Part shown: positions 5,730-14,976 of the stretch, piece by piece
How the letters are laid out: each line of letters opens with the position of its first letter
Numbering within the stretch: position 1 is the first letter of the stretch
Source: Butyrivibrio sp. AE2015
GTDB lineage: Bacteria; Bacillota; Clostridia; Lachnospirales; Lachnospiraceae
Assembly: GCF_000420825.1 (NCBI RefSeq)
Contig: NZ_ATVR01000009.1
Coordinates: forward strand, 45,436-109,435
DNA length: 64,000 nucleotides
Reading direction: 5' to 3'
The notes under the pieces: generated by a model
The model's input: the letters and a program-made list of their open reading frames with translations, nothing else
The model's database searches: none
What the model was told of the DNA's origin: nothing
Program-made: the position numbers and the translations under genes

Positions 5730-7097
5730 AGAACTAGTGATAAATCAATGAATAAAATAACTGAAGGACCGATAGTTTCCGGGATGCTTTCTTTTTTTGC
5801 TGCCCTCCTGCTTGGAGCCTTTTTCCAACAGTTTTATAACACTGTTGACGCTATCATAGTAGGGCGCGTAGTAGGCGCAGACGGTCTTGCGGCAGTTGGC
5901 GGATCGGCAGCTATGATCGTGAGTCTTTTTGTTGGCTTTTTCCAAGGACTTTCAACAGGAGCTTCCGTAGTAATTGCCCAGTTCTATGGCGCCTCGAGGG
6001 ATGATGAGGTCAAAAGAGCTGTACATACTTCAATTGCCATGGCTATCATTGGAGGCATTATAATCACCATTATAGGGCTTTTATCTGCCTCATGGGTCAT
6101 TTGTATTATGAAGACTCCAGAGGAGATTATAGATGCCTCTACGGCTTATTTAAGGATATATTTCCTTGGTATGGTTGCCAATCTTGTTTACAATATGGGC
6201 GCCGGAATACTAAGAGCAGTGGGAGACTCCAAAAGACCTCTTTATGTTCTTATTATCAGCTGCTTTGTAAATATATTTCTTGATCTTTTGTTTGTTATAG
6301 GCTTTAAAATGGGCAGCATGAGCGTAACGATGGGCGTTATCGGCGTTGGTATAGCAACAGTCATGTGTCAGGTATTAAGTGCTGCGATAGTTCTTTTCAT
6401 GCTGATGCGAAGTGTTGGTTCTTACAAACTATATCTTAAAGATGTAAGGATTGACCCTGATATGCTTAGCCGAATTATCAGTATCGGGCTTCCTGCGGGT
6501 ATTCAGACTACCATGTATACTATCTCAAATATGCTTATACAGACTGCTATAAATGAGGTCGGAAAAAATGCTACAGCAGCATGGGCGGCATATGGAAAGA
6601 TTGATGTACTTTTCTGGATGACTATAAGCTCTTTAGGAACAGCGGTAACAACTTTTGCAGGGCAGAATTTTGGTGCCGGCAAAATTGACAGAGTCCATAA
6701 AAGCACAAGGTATGCTTTTGTCATCGCATTTATAATTACAATTCCTTTAAGTACGCTATTGTATTATTATGGTGATATCTTCCTTGAAATATTCGTAGCT
6801 GATAGAGAAGTAATTGAGGTAGGAATTCAAATGATAAAATATCTTGCTCCGTTTTACTTCACCTACATAGGTGTGGAAGTATTTTCCGGAGTGCTGCGAG
6901 GGATGGGAACAGCTGTGGTTCCAATGCTCATTACTTTGAGCGGAATATGTGTCCTTCGAGTTGCCTGGATACTTATCGCATTCCCTCTAAATAAAACAAT
7001 CGAAACGATAGAATTTAGTTATCCACTAACCTGGATAACAACCACAATCTTATTCACAATTTATTATATTTATTACACCAAAAAACACAGACTTTAA
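5730..7097 (+). CDS. MATE family multidrug/sodium antiporter
   Basis: A membrane exporter of about 455 residues with twelve predicted helices. The N-terminal ITEGPIVSGMLSFF, FFQQFYNTVDAIIVGRVVGA and SGLSTGASVV-type region (GLSTGASVVIAQFYGA), plus the repeated-half GIQTTMYTISNMLIQTAIN, are typical of the DinF/NorM-like MATE branch. It should export organic cations or drugs using an ion gradient. The start is uncertain: a GTG at 5709 lies inside a possible -10 sequence (GATAAAAT), and ATGs at 5730 and 5748 both lack a clear ribosome binding site. I chose 5730. A bidirectional terminator follows. Confidence 0.9.
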   Translation, partial: RTSDKSMNKITEGPIVSGMLSFFAALLLGAFFQQFYNTVDAIIVGRVVGADGLAAVGGSAAMIVSLFVGFFQGLSTGASVVIAQFYGASRDDEVKRAVHTSIAMAIIGGIIITIIGLLSASWVICIMKTPEEIIDASTAYLRIYFLGMVANLVYNMGAGILRAVGDSKRPLYVLIISCFVNIFLDLLFVIGFKMGSMSVTMGVIGVGIATVMCQVLSAAIVLFMLMRSVGSYKLYLKDVRIDPDMLSRIISIGLPAGIQTTMYTISNMLIQTAINEVGKNATAAWAAYGKIDVLFWMTISSLGTAVTTFAGQNFGAGKIDRVHKSTRYAFVIAFIITIPLSTLLYYYGDIFLEIFVADREVIEVGIQMIKYLAPFYFTYIGVEVFSGVLRGMGTAVVPMLITLSGICVLRVAWILIAFPLNKTIETIEFSYPLTWITTTILFTIYYIYYTKKHRL

Positions 7098-7104
7098 AAA
7101 ACTA

Positions 7105-7140
7105 AGAAGACCACCGGATTAACCGGTGGTCTTAATTTTT
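7105..7140. terminator. Bidirectional terminator
   Basis: AAGACCACCGG-ATTAA-CCGGTGGTCTT is an 11-bp perfect stem flanked by A-runs on the left and AATTTTT on the right. It serves the MATE gene (+) and the penicillin-binding protein gene (-), whose stops flank it. Confidence 0.9.
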
Positions 7141-7156
7141 GAAAAGTTTTATGTAG

Positions 7157-9868
7157 TTAGTTGCCGGCAGCTACGTTTTCCGGTACTGTGTCGACTACAG
7201 TTTCCGGTGCAGTTTCTGCAGCGGCTTCTGGGTTTGCTGCTGCGGCAGCGGCCTGTGCTGCAGCCTGTTCTGCAGCAATTATCTCGTCTATGCCTTCCTG
7301 AGCCATAAACTCGGCTGTATGGTGACATGTGTTGAGAACAGTAGTAGTATTACCATTTTCGTCTGTAATGGTCGTATATGCAGAATTGGTAGGTGTATAA
7401 TCCACAAATCCTGACTGAAGAGCTGCAGGTACTTCAGGAGTAAGCTCAAATACTCCGGCAGTCTTAAATGGACAGCTTTCAGTGGATGGACAACCATCTA
7501 TTGCACACATTGTTCCTGCATAGTGTACATCACAGCTTTCTGTAGGTACTGTGCCTTCTTCAAAATACTCAGTATAAAGAGTTCCGTCACATAGGCCTGC
7601 AATCGGCTGTTTGCCTGATCTTGAGCAAACCGTTGCTGAAACAATTCCATCAGGTATGCTGAAGGAGGAGTATGGAAGATCAGCGTGGATCTTTTCCATT
7701 ACCTTTCTCCACATGGTCTTGGAGAGGTTCTTTTCAGCTGAATTGGTCATCTTTTCGTTGTTGTCATAACCGGTCCAGGTTGTTGCAGTGTAGTAGTTAG
7801 TAAATCCAGCAAACCATACATCTACATAGTCTGAAGTTGTACCGGTCTTACCTGCTATTGCTGTTGTACCAAAGTTAACTGAACCACCGGTACCACTTGT
7901 AACAACGTCCTGCATTGCGCTTGTGAGAAGGAATGCTGTTGTTTCTTTTAAAATTCTCTTTGAGTTAGCCTGTGTATTATCGAGGATAACATTTCCATCG
8001 TGATCAACAACCTTAGTGTATAACTTAGGCTCAATATAGACACCGCCATTTGCGATAGCAGCGTATGCTGCATTAAGTTCAAAGTTCTTAACACCCTTTG
8101 TAAGACCACCAAGAGCAGTTGACTGCTGAATATCTGAATATGTTTTGCCGTTGATCACTTCTTTTTCAACGATAGTTGTGAATCCAAAGTTCTTAAGATA
8201 ATCAAATGCAAGCTGAGGAGTGATAAGTGTAATTGCTTCAACTGCGATAACGTTCATTGAATCTCTGATCGCAGCTCTTACGTTGTTGAGTCCTCTGTAT
8301 TCAGAACCCCACCAGTTTCTTACAAGAGTTCCATTTGAGTAAGCAAACGGAGCATCATTAAATACTGTGGCAAGTGTGAGACCTGCACTGTCGATACCAG
8401 GAGCATAAGTTGATATAACCTTAAATGTTGAACCGGGCTGTCTGTAGGAATCAGTAGCTCTGTTAAGGGTTCTGCTGGCTGTCTTGGTACCACGGCCTCC
8501 AACCATTGCAACTATATAACCTGTGCTCTGTTCCTCAATAGTAAGTGATACCTGAGGCTGAGGTGTGAGATTAATCTTTTCACCAAGAACTGTATCGCCA
8601 TCTGACATGACAGCTGCCTTGTATTCTTCTATAGCAGCGTCTGCTTCTTCTGAGGAATTAAAGAGCATATTGAAACTGCTCTTTTGCTCCTTGAAGTAGC
8701 TTGTAAACATCTCACTGCTGTAGTTTGTAACTGTGCCATCAGCAGACTTGACAGAGAGCTCATAAGCAAGAAGATACTTAGTTCCTTCAGGGTAGTTACT
8801 TTCGTCTGTGTAAACTTCATCACAGATTGCCTGGATCTTTGGATCCTGTGTTGAATAGATCTTAAGACCGCCGCTGTAAAGAAGTGTATAAGCCTGAGTC
8901 TCATTGTATCCGGCCTCAATAAGGTCTTCTAAGACTTCATTTGTAAGTGCATCTACAAAGTAGGAGTTAACAGTAGAATCGCCGCCAGTCTCCTGATTTA
9001 CATTCTGGATCCTTGCATATACATCATCTGTCATGGCTGAATCATATTCAACCTGTGAAATATAACCCTGCTCAAGCATTTTTCTGAGAACCTTGTTACG
9101 GCGCTCTGAGTTGTTTTCAGGGTGAGTAATGGGGTTAAATCTGCTGGGGTTCTGTGTGATTCCTGCAATAACTGCACACTCTGAAAGAGTAAGCTCACTG
9201 ACAGATTTATTAAAGTAGCGAAGTGATGCAGCCTGAACACCAAGAGTGTTAGAACCGAGGTTGATAGTGTTCATGTAGTTGATCAAAATATCATCCTTGC
9301 TCATTTTCTTTTCAAGCTGTATTGCAAGATACTGTTCCTGAATCTTACGCTTGACACTCTGAAGCTTTGTTTCATTTGTCCAACCTGAGAAAACGTTGTT
9401 CTTAAGAAGCTGCTGCGTTATGGTACTGGCACCTTCAGAGAAATTACCGGTTGTGATACCTCTTACTGCAGCACGGATGATACCCTGGATATCAATACCA
9501 TTGTGGTCATAAAATCTTTCGTCCTCAATGGCTACAAAAGCGTGTGCCAAATTCTCAGGAACCATATCCATAGTTACAGGAATACGGTTAGAATCTGTAG
9601 AGACAAGCTTGGCAGTCTGGTTTCCTTCTGTGTCATATACAAAAGTTGAGAAACCGGATGGAGTGACATCAATGTTGGTGATATCAGGCGCTGTTGCAAT
9701 AATGCCGTTGAAAACACCTATTCCGGCGCTTGCTCCAATAATAAAGAAGCCTATTATAAGAGAAAGCAAAATATAGAATCCGAAGAGACTAAATTTCTTT
9801 CCCCATTTATCGGTACCGGAGTTAAGCTCTTTTGCTTGATTTACGATACCTCTTTTTCCGTAATTCAT
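7157..9868 (-). CDS. pbp1A: Class A penicillin-binding protein 1A
   Basis: A 903-residue bifunctional peptidoglycan synthase. A single N-terminal membrane helix (about 30-52) is followed by the GT51 glycosyltransferase domain with AFVAIEDERFYDHNGID and GASTITQQLLKN (about 110-150). The transpeptidase domain has the active-site Ser in RQPGSTFK, the second motif RDSMN, and KTGTT. The C-terminal 90 residues are low-complexity Ala/Pro/Thr (AAAQAAAAAANPEAAAETAP), with four cysteines in the segment before it. It polymerises and cross-links glycan strands outside the membrane. AGGAAGG precedes the ATG. It ends at the shared terminator. Confidence 0.95.
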   Translation of the reverse strand: MNYGKRGIVNQAKELNSGTDKWGKKFSLFGFYILLSLIIGFFIIGASAGIGVFNGIIATAPDITNIDVTPSGFSTFVYDTEGNQTAKLVSTDSNRIPVTMDMVPENLAHAFVAIEDERFYDHNGIDIQGIIRAAVRGITTGNFSEGASTITQQLLKNNVFSGWTNETKLQSVKRKIQEQYLAIQLEKKMSKDDILINYMNTINLGSNTLGVQAASLRYFNKSVSELTLSECAVIAGITQNPSRFNPITHPENNSERRNKVLRKMLEQGYISQVEYDSAMTDDVYARIQNVNQETGGDSTVNSYFVDALTNEVLEDLIEAGYNETQAYTLLYSGGLKIYSTQDPKIQAICDEVYTDESNYPEGTKYLLAYELSVKSADGTVTNYSSEMFTSYFKEQKSSFNMLFNSSEEADAAIEEYKAAVMSDGDTVLGEKINLTPQPQVSLTIEEQSTGYIVAMVGGRGTKTASRTLNRATDSYRQPGSTFKVISTYAPGIDSAGLTLATVFNDAPFAYSNGTLVRNWWGSEYRGLNNVRAAIRDSMNVIAVEAITLITPQLAFDYLKNFGFTTIVEKEVINGKTYSDIQQSTALGGLTKGVKNFELNAAYAAIANGGVYIEPKLYTKVVDHDGNVILDNTQANSKRILKETTAFLLTSAMQDVVTSGTGGSVNFGTTAIAGKTGTTSDYVDVWFAGFTNYYTATTWTGYDNNEKMTNSAEKNLSKTMWRKVMEKIHADLPYSSFSIPDGIVSATVCSRSGKQPIAGLCDGTLYTEYFEEGTVPTESCDVHYAGTMCAIDGCPSTESCPFKTAGVFELTPEVPAALQSGFVDYTPTNSAYTTITDENGNTTTVLNTCHHTAEFMAQEGIDEIIAAEQAAAQAAAAAANPEAAAETAPETVVDTVPENVAAGN

Positions 9869-9981
9869 ACATTAACCTTCCTATACTTAGTCCATTTTAA
9901 CCAATAAAGTATAACATGAATCCAAGGGATAATAAAGAAATGGGGTGAAAATTAAGAATTGTAACAATTATGCCACATTTC

Positions 9982-9998
9982 TGATATAATTTAGCACA
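9982..9998 (+). promoter_or_regulatory. Extended -10 promoter placing the start at or near yigZ ATG
   Basis: TGATATAAT (TG at 9982, TATAAT at 9985-9990) lies 7 nt before the ATG at 9998. Transcription would begin at or within a base or two of the start codon. No Shine-Dalgarno sequence is present between them, pointing to a leaderless mRNA. Confidence 0.6.
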
Positions 9999-10630
9999 TG
10001 AGTGAAAGAGATTCTTATAAAGTAGTAATTTCAAATGGATGCGGAGAGATTGTCGAGAAAAAATCCCGCTTTATCGCAAATGTTTTTCCTGTGGAAAACC
10101 AGCAGCAGGCGGAAGAAAAAATAGCAGAGATATCCAAAAAGTATTGGGATGCCAGACATAACTGCTATGCTTTTGTTATTGGGAAAAATAGCGAGAATAC
10201 AAGATGTAGTGATAATGGTGAGCCTTCAGGAACAGCGGGAAAGCCGATCCTTGAGGTGATAAAAGGGGCAGGCCTTACCAATACCCTTGTTATAGTAACC
10301 AGATATTTTGGCGGAGTTTTACTTGGAACAGGCGGTCTTGTAAGGGCTTATACCCAGGCTGCGCAGGCAGGAATCGCAGATGCCCGGATCGGTGAAATGG
10401 TATATTCACAGAAACTCACCTTGGAAGTTGCCTATAACATGGTAAATAATGTTCAGTATTACCTTGGGCAGAACAATATCGCCATTGCTGACTCCCGCTA
10501 TGAAGCTAACGTTCAGTTCGATATCTGCGTAAAAGAAGCAGATGTAAAACGCATAACTGACGGCCTTACCCAAAAATGTGAAGGCCAGATAAGCATTATA
10601 GAAGGGGATAAGGACTATTTTCGGCAGTAA
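9998..10630 (+). CDS. yigZ: YigZ / IMPACT family protein (UPF0029)
   Basis: A 210-residue protein. The N-terminal domain carries family motifs KKSRFIANVFPV, ARHNCYAFVIG, CSDNGEPSGTAGKPIL and VTRYFGGVLLGTGGLVRAY. The C-terminal DUF1949-like ferredoxin fold spans about 140-205. Family members have been linked to translation control (yeast/mammalian IMPACT) but the bacterial role is not settled. The gene stands alone with its own promoter and no ribosome binding site. It is followed by a foldback repeat that separates it from convergent typA. Confidence 0.92.
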   Translation: MSERDSYKVVISNGCGEIVEKKSRFIANVFPVENQQQAEEKIAEISKKYWDARHNCYAFVIGKNSENTRCSDNGEPSGTAGKPILEVIKGAGLTNTLVIVTRYFGGVLLGTGGLVRAYTQAAQAGIADARIGEMVYSQKLTLEVAYNMVNNVQYYLGQNNIAIADSRYEANVQFDICVKEADVKRITDGLTQKCEGQISIIEGDKDYFRQ

Positions 10631-10640
10631 ATCATAAATC

Positions 10641-10819
10641 AAGAAGTGCCCATAACTATGGATAGAGCGATTTAGTATGAGCAATAGAGACAGTTAAGAT
10701 AAAATAAAAGCCTTGTTTTCTGTTCTGAATAATCATGAAAGAAAACAAGGCGTATTATTTTATATTTACTGTGTCTTTGCGAATACTCCGAGATCTATCC
10801 ATAGTTATGGACACTTCTG
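10641..10819. repeat. MITE-like foldback repeat, about 180 bp
   Basis: Almost the whole segment is one imperfect palindrome. The ends AAGAAGTGCCCATAACTATG and the complement of the right end (10794-10819) match over about 26 bp with one or two mismatches. Inner parts pair again around AATAAAAGCCTTGTTTTCT / AGAAAACAAGGCGTATTATT. There is no coding capacity; the two apparent small frames share the peptide RSIHSYGHF only because they read the two arms. It lies between convergent yigZ and typA and may also act as a terminator for both. Terminal inverted repeats, size and lack of genes fit a miniature inverted-repeat element. Confidence 0.7.
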
Positions 10820-10844
10820 GATTTTATTCAATTCGCAGAAAGTA

Positions 10845-12674
10845 TTATTTCTTGAATCCGGCTCTCTTACGAAGAGTAGGATCAAGGATTCTCTTTCTGA
10901 TACGAAGGCTTGTAGGTGTTACCTCCAAAAGCTCATCGTTATCAATGAATTCGATGCACTGCTCAAGAGACATGATCCTAGGTGGAACAAGACGAAGAGC
11001 TTCATCAGAAGATGATGTTCTTGTATTTGTAAGGTGCTTTGTCTTGCAGACGTTAACCTCAACGTCTTCGGATTTACCACTTGTTCCGATAACCATTCCT
11101 GAGTAAACCTTATCACCTGTCTTGATGAAGAGCTGTCCACGATCCTGAGCATTGAAAAGACCGTATGCTGTAGCTTCACCTGTCTCGAAAGCGATGACTG
11201 AACCTGTCTTACGGTAGTTCATATCGCCCTTGTAAGGAGCATATCCATCGAAGATTGTGTTGATGATACCATTACCCTTTGTATCAGTCATGAACTCACC
11301 TCTGTATCCGATAAGTCCACGTGAAGGAATGTTGAACTCAAGACGAGTGTAACCACCGTTTCCGGCACCCATGTTTACAAGCTCACCTTTTCTCTCACCG
11401 AGCTTCTGGATAACGCTTCCTGAGAATTCATCAGGAACATCGATGTAACATTTCTCCATAGGCTCAAGTTTGTGACCCTGTTCATCTGTGTGGTAGATAA
11501 CCTCTGCCTTACTTACAGCGAACTCAAAGCCTTCACGACGCATTGTCTCAATAAGAACTGAAAGGTGAAGCTCACCACGTCCTGAAACCTTGAATGTCTC
11601 TGTTGTATCTGTATCTTCTACACGAAGAGAAACGTCAGTGTTAAGCTCTTTATAAAGTCTGTCACGAAGGTGACGGCTGGTTACATATTTACCTTCCTGA
11701 CCAGCAAGTGGAGAGTCATTAACAATGAAGTTCATTGAAATAGTAGGCTCTGAAATCTTCTGGAATGGAATAGCAACCTGATTATCAACTGAGCAAAGTG
11801 TATCACCGATCTTAAGATCTTCGATACCTGAAATGGCAACGATTGAACCAATCTTTGCTTCCTGAACTTCAACTCTTCCAAGTCCATCATACTCATAGAG
11901 CTTGCTGATCTTGGTCTTGATACGTCTGTCTGGCTCGTGGTGGTTAACAACTACAACTTCCTGGTTAACCTTAACGACACCGTTATCAACCTTACCTACA
12001 CCGATACGTCCAACGTACTCGTTGTAATCGATTGTGCTGATAAGCACCTGTGTGCTGGCGTCAGGATCACCAACAGGAGCTGGAATATAATTAACGATTG
12101 TATCAAGAAGTGGCTTCATATCTGTGCCAGGTTCATCAAGTGAAAGTGATGATGTTCCAGCCTTAGCTGATGCAAATACGAATGGGCAGTCAAGCTGATT
12201 ATCATCGGCACCAAGATCCATAAGGAGCTCAAGTACTTCATCGATAACATCGTTTGGTCTTGCTTCAGGACGGTCAATCTTGTTGATACATACAATAACA
12301 GGAAGACCAAGATCCATTGCCTTACCAAGAACGAACTTGGTCTGTGGCATAGGACCTTCAAAAGCGTCAACGACAAGGATTACGCCGTTAACCATCTTAA
12401 GAACTCGCTCAACCTCACCACCAAAGTCTGCGTGACCTGGAGTATCAATGATGTTGATCTTGATATCTTTATATGTGATAGCTGTGTTTTTAGACATGAT
12501 GGTAATACCACGCTCTTTTTCGATATCCCCGGAGTCCATAACACGTTCTACAACTTCCTGACCGGCACGGAATACACCACTCTGTCTTAAAAGTCCGTCA
12601 ACCAGAGTTGTTTTACCATGGTCAACGTGAGCGATAATAGCAACGTTTCTTACATCATTTCTAGTCTGCTTCAT
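10845..12674 (-). CDS. typA: TypA/BipA ribosome-associated GTPase
   Basis: A 609-residue translational GTPase of standard length. G1 is AHVDHGKTTLVDGLL, with switch region ERGITIMSKNTAI, G3 DTPGHADFGGEV and G4 NKIDRPEA. These are followed by an EF-Tu-like domain 2, EF-G-like domains (SGRGELHLSVLIETMRREGF) and the BipA-specific C-terminal domain with RGLIGYRGEF and TRTSSSDEALRL. It binds the ribosome and aids large-subunit assembly and stress adaptation. AAGG lies upstream of the ATG. It is transcribed as a single gene, divergent from the lysine riboswitch region. Confidence 0.96.
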   Translation of the reverse strand: MKQTRNDVRNVAIIAHVDHGKTTLVDGLLRQSGVFRAGQEVVERVMDSGDIEKERGITIMSKNTAITYKDIKINIIDTPGHADFGGEVERVLKMVNGVILVVDAFEGPMPQTKFVLGKAMDLGLPVIVCINKIDRPEARPNDVIDEVLELLMDLGADDNQLDCPFVFASAKAGTSSLSLDEPGTDMKPLLDTIVNYIPAPVGDPDASTQVLISTIDYNEYVGRIGVGKVDNGVVKVNQEVVVVNHHEPDRRIKTKISKLYEYDGLGRVEVQEAKIGSIVAISGIEDLKIGDTLCSVDNQVAIPFQKISEPTISMNFIVNDSPLAGQEGKYVTSRHLRDRLYKELNTDVSLRVEDTDTTETFKVSGRGELHLSVLIETMRREGFEFAVSKAEVIYHTDEQGHKLEPMEKCYIDVPDEFSGSVIQKLGERKGELVNMGAGNGGYTRLEFNIPSRGLIGYRGEFMTDTKGNGIINTIFDGYAPYKGDMNYRKTGSVIAFETGEATAYGLFNAQDRGQLFIKTGDKVYSGMVIGTSGKSEDVEVNVCKTKHLTNTRTSSSDEALRLVPPRIMSLEQCIEFIDNDELLEVTPTSLRIRKRILDPTLRKRAGFKK

Positions 12675-12834
12675 AAATAAACCTTTCTTATAATTAATAC
12701 AATTAACAATTATTTCTCAAAACTTTAGTAGTATAGCACGCGTTTTTTTCTAGTTCAACCCCATTTTCATTTCCTTAATAAAGTAATAATAAAATGTTTA
12801 TAGTGGCTACTTTATTGGAAAACGTGCGACGCTC

Positions 12835-12863
12835 TTGACACGCTTTTTTTCGTGTTGTAGTAT
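12835..12863 (+). promoter_or_regulatory. Promoter of the lysine riboswitch-dapA transcript
   Basis: A perfect -35 TTGACA (12835-12840), a 17-nt spacer and TAGTAT (12858-12863) lie about 20 nt upstream of the riboswitch aptamer. Confidence 0.85.
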
Positions 12864-12887
12864 TTAAAACAACTAAAGACGGTTTAG

Positions 12888-13050
12888 ATAGAGGTTGCGT
12901 ATTTAATGAGTATTTCTGTGGATGTGTCAGGCACAGATGAATCAGAAAAAAAGGTAAATACGCCGAAAGGTTCAATTACCTGAAGATTGGATACTTGGGC
13001 ATGCAGTAAACAGCTGTATGACTGTCATCGAAAGATGGGGCGCTATCAAC
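12888..13050 (+). promoter_or_regulatory. Lysine riboswitch (L-box)
   Basis: The conserved L-box blocks appear in order: AGAGGTTGCG with AATGAGTA (P1/P2 loop-E region), GCCGAAAGGTT, TTGGATACTTGGGC, then TATGACTGTCATCGAAAGATG and the closing GGGGCGCTATC. It is followed by a terminator hairpin and then dapA. In the known mechanism lysine binding favours the terminator, so dapA transcription falls when lysine is plentiful. Confidence 0.93.
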
Positions 13051-13080
13051 AATACAAATGCTTTAACCAGGATTGTTATA

Positions 13081-13114
13081 GGCTCATCAGATTTTCTGTT
13101 GAGCCTTTTTCTTT
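13081..13114 (+). terminator. Riboswitch-controlled terminator
   Basis: GGCTCA-T-CAG-ATTTT-CTG-T-TGAGCC is followed by TTTTTCTTT, placed between the L-box aptamer and dapA. Confidence 0.9.
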
Positions 13115-13157
13115 GAAAAAACAGCATTAGCGCACCAAAAGCCAAAAGGAGGGCAAA

Positions 13158-14042
13158 ATGGCTATTTTTAAGGGAGCAGGAGTTGCAATTGCAACACCAT
13201 TTAAGGAAAACGGAGAGGTTAATTACGAAGAATTCGAGCGTCTTATCGAGTTCCAGATCGAGAACGGAACAGATGCCATCATCGTATGCGGAACCACCGG
13301 AGAGGCAGCGACCATGAGTGAAGAAGAGCACATGGACGTTGTAAAGTTTTGTATAGACAAGGTAGCAAAAAGAATTCCTGTTATCGCAGGAACAGGTTCT
13401 AATTGCACAGAGACAGCTGTCAAGCTTTCAAAGCTTGCCGAGGAGTATGGCGCTGACGGATTACTGCTTGTTACTCCTTATTACAACAAGGCTACACAGG
13501 GCGGTCTCATCGCACATTTCTCAGCAGTAGCAAAAGAGGTAAATATACCGATCATTCTCTACAATGTACCAAGCAGAACAGGCTGCAATATCCTTCCTGA
13601 GACAGCTGTTAAGCTTGCGCGTGAATACAAAAATATTGTTGGTATCAAGGATGCTACAGGTAATATTTCACAGACAACCAAGATGATGCAGCTTGCAGAA
13701 GGATGCATCGATCTTTACTCAGGTGATGATGATCAGATTGTACCTATCATGTCAATTGGTGGTCTTGGTGTCATCTCAGTTCTTTCAAATATCGCTCCAC
13801 GACAGACACATGAGATTTGTCAGAAGTGTCTTGAGGGGGATTATGCAGCTGCAAGAGAGCTTCAGTTCAAAGCTTTTCCTCTCGTGAAAGCTCTTTTCTC
13901 TGAGGTTAATCCTATCCCTGTTAAGAGTGCCCTTAAAATGGTAGGCTTTGCGGCAGGCCCTCTTCGCCTTCCTCTTACAGAGATGGAACCTGAGAATCAG
14001 GAAAAGCTCCGCGCAGAGATGAAGAAGTTCGGACTTATCTGA
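13158..14042 (+). CDS. dapA: 4-hydroxy-tetrahydrodipicolinate synthase
   Basis: A 294-residue TIM-barrel enzyme that condenses pyruvate with aspartate semialdehyde, the first committed step of lysine/diaminopimelate synthesis. Visible motifs are VCGTTGEAATMSEEEH (substrate loop), LLVTPYYNKATQGG (catalytic Tyr), YNVPSRTGCN and VGIKDATGN (Schiff-base Lys). AGGAGGG precedes the ATG. It is the first gene after the lysine riboswitch and terminator, so lysine feedback acts on its transcript. dapB follows 95 nt later. Confidence 0.97.
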   Translation: MAIFKGAGVAIATPFKENGEVNYEEFERLIEFQIENGTDAIIVCGTTGEAATMSEEEHMDVVKFCIDKVAKRIPVIAGTGSNCTETAVKLSKLAEEYGADGLLLVTPYYNKATQGGLIAHFSAVAKEVNIPIILYNVPSRTGCNILPETAVKLAREYKNIVGIKDATGNISQTTKMMQLAEGCIDLYSGDDDQIVPIMSIGGLGVISVLSNIAPRQTHEICQKCLEGDYAAARELQFKAFPLVKALFSEVNPIPVKSALKMVGFAAGPLRLPLTEMEPENQEKLRAEMKKFGLI

Positions 14043-14137
14043 TCGCGTTTATCAACAAAAATGTGCTAAAAAAATAAGATATCCACAATTTATCGGTGTA
14101 TAAATCAGTTTAAACATACGATTTCAGAGGAGTAAAT

Positions 14138-14893
14138 ATGACAAAAATGATAATGCACGGCTGCAATGGCCGCATGGGACATGTGATTATCGACCTTGTT
14201 AAGGAAGATAAGGATATAGAAGTTGTCGCAGGAGTAGATGCATATGGAGAGAGCTCCTACGATTTTCCTGTTTTTAAAAGCCTTGAGGAGTGCAATATGG
14301 CAGCAGATGTCATTGTTGATTTTTCAAATGCTTCTGCGGCAGAAGGTCTTTTAGCTTACTGTGAAAAGACATCAACTCCTGTTGTTCTTTGCTCAACAGG
14401 CCTTTCAGAAGATCAGCTTCTTAAGGTAAAAGAGACATCTAAGAAAGTTGCAGTTTTAAAGTCTGCCAATATGTCTGTTGGTGTTAACGCTCTTATGAAG
14501 GTTTTAAAAGAGGTTTCTCCACTTTTTGCGGCAGCAGGATTTGACATTGAGATAGTAGAAAAGCACCACAATCAGAAACTTGATGCACCAAGTGGAACAG
14601 CAATTGCCCTTGCTGACAGCATCAACGATTCTCTTGGCAATGAATACGAGTATGTATATGACAGAAGCACAAGAAGAGAAAAGAGACCTGAAAAAGAGAT
14701 AGGAATTTCAGCGGTTCGTGGTGGTACGATCGTGGGAGATCACGATGTTATCTTTGCGGGACACGACGAAGTTGTAACTCTTTCTCACAGGGCTTATTCC
14801 AGAGCTATATTTGGAAAAGGAGCTATAGAGGCAGCCAAGTACCTTGCTGGAAAGCCTGCCGGAATGTATGACATGAGTGACGTACTTGCCTGA
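14138..14893 (+). CDS. dapB: 4-hydroxy-tetrahydrodipicolinate reductase
   Basis: A 251-residue NAD(P)H-dependent reductase, the next step after DapA. Motifs are the N-terminal nucleotide-binding GCNGRMGHVI, IVDFSNASA, LCSTGLS and the catalytic/substrate motif EIVEKHHNQKLDAPSGTAIA. GAGGAG precedes the ATG. It is probably transcribed with dapA under the riboswitch, since no terminator is evident in the 95-nt gap. It is followed by hisA after 83 nt. Confidence 0.97.
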   Translation: MTKMIMHGCNGRMGHVIIDLVKEDKDIEVVAGVDAYGESSYDFPVFKSLEECNMAADVIVDFSNASAAEGLLAYCEKTSTPVVLCSTGLSEDQLLKVKETSKKVAVLKSANMSVGVNALMKVLKEVSPLFAAAGFDIEIVEKHHNQKLDAPSGTAIALADSINDSLGNEYEYVYDRSTRREKRPEKEIGISAVRGGTIVGDHDVIFAGHDEVVTLSHRAYSRAIFGKGAIEAAKYLAGKPAGMYDMSDVLA

Positions 14894-14976
14894 TGATATG
14901 GCTGAAGTTATACTACACACTCTTTTGGGATGTATGTGCAGCAGAACTTCAGCCATTATTTATGAAAGGAATGATC

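Noticed and set aside
10406..11015. Two small frames (minus 10406-10684, plus 10713-11015) sharing the peptide RSIHSYGHF
   Set aside because: The shared peptide comes from the two arms of the foldback repeat; neither frame has a ribosome binding site and both overlap real genes.
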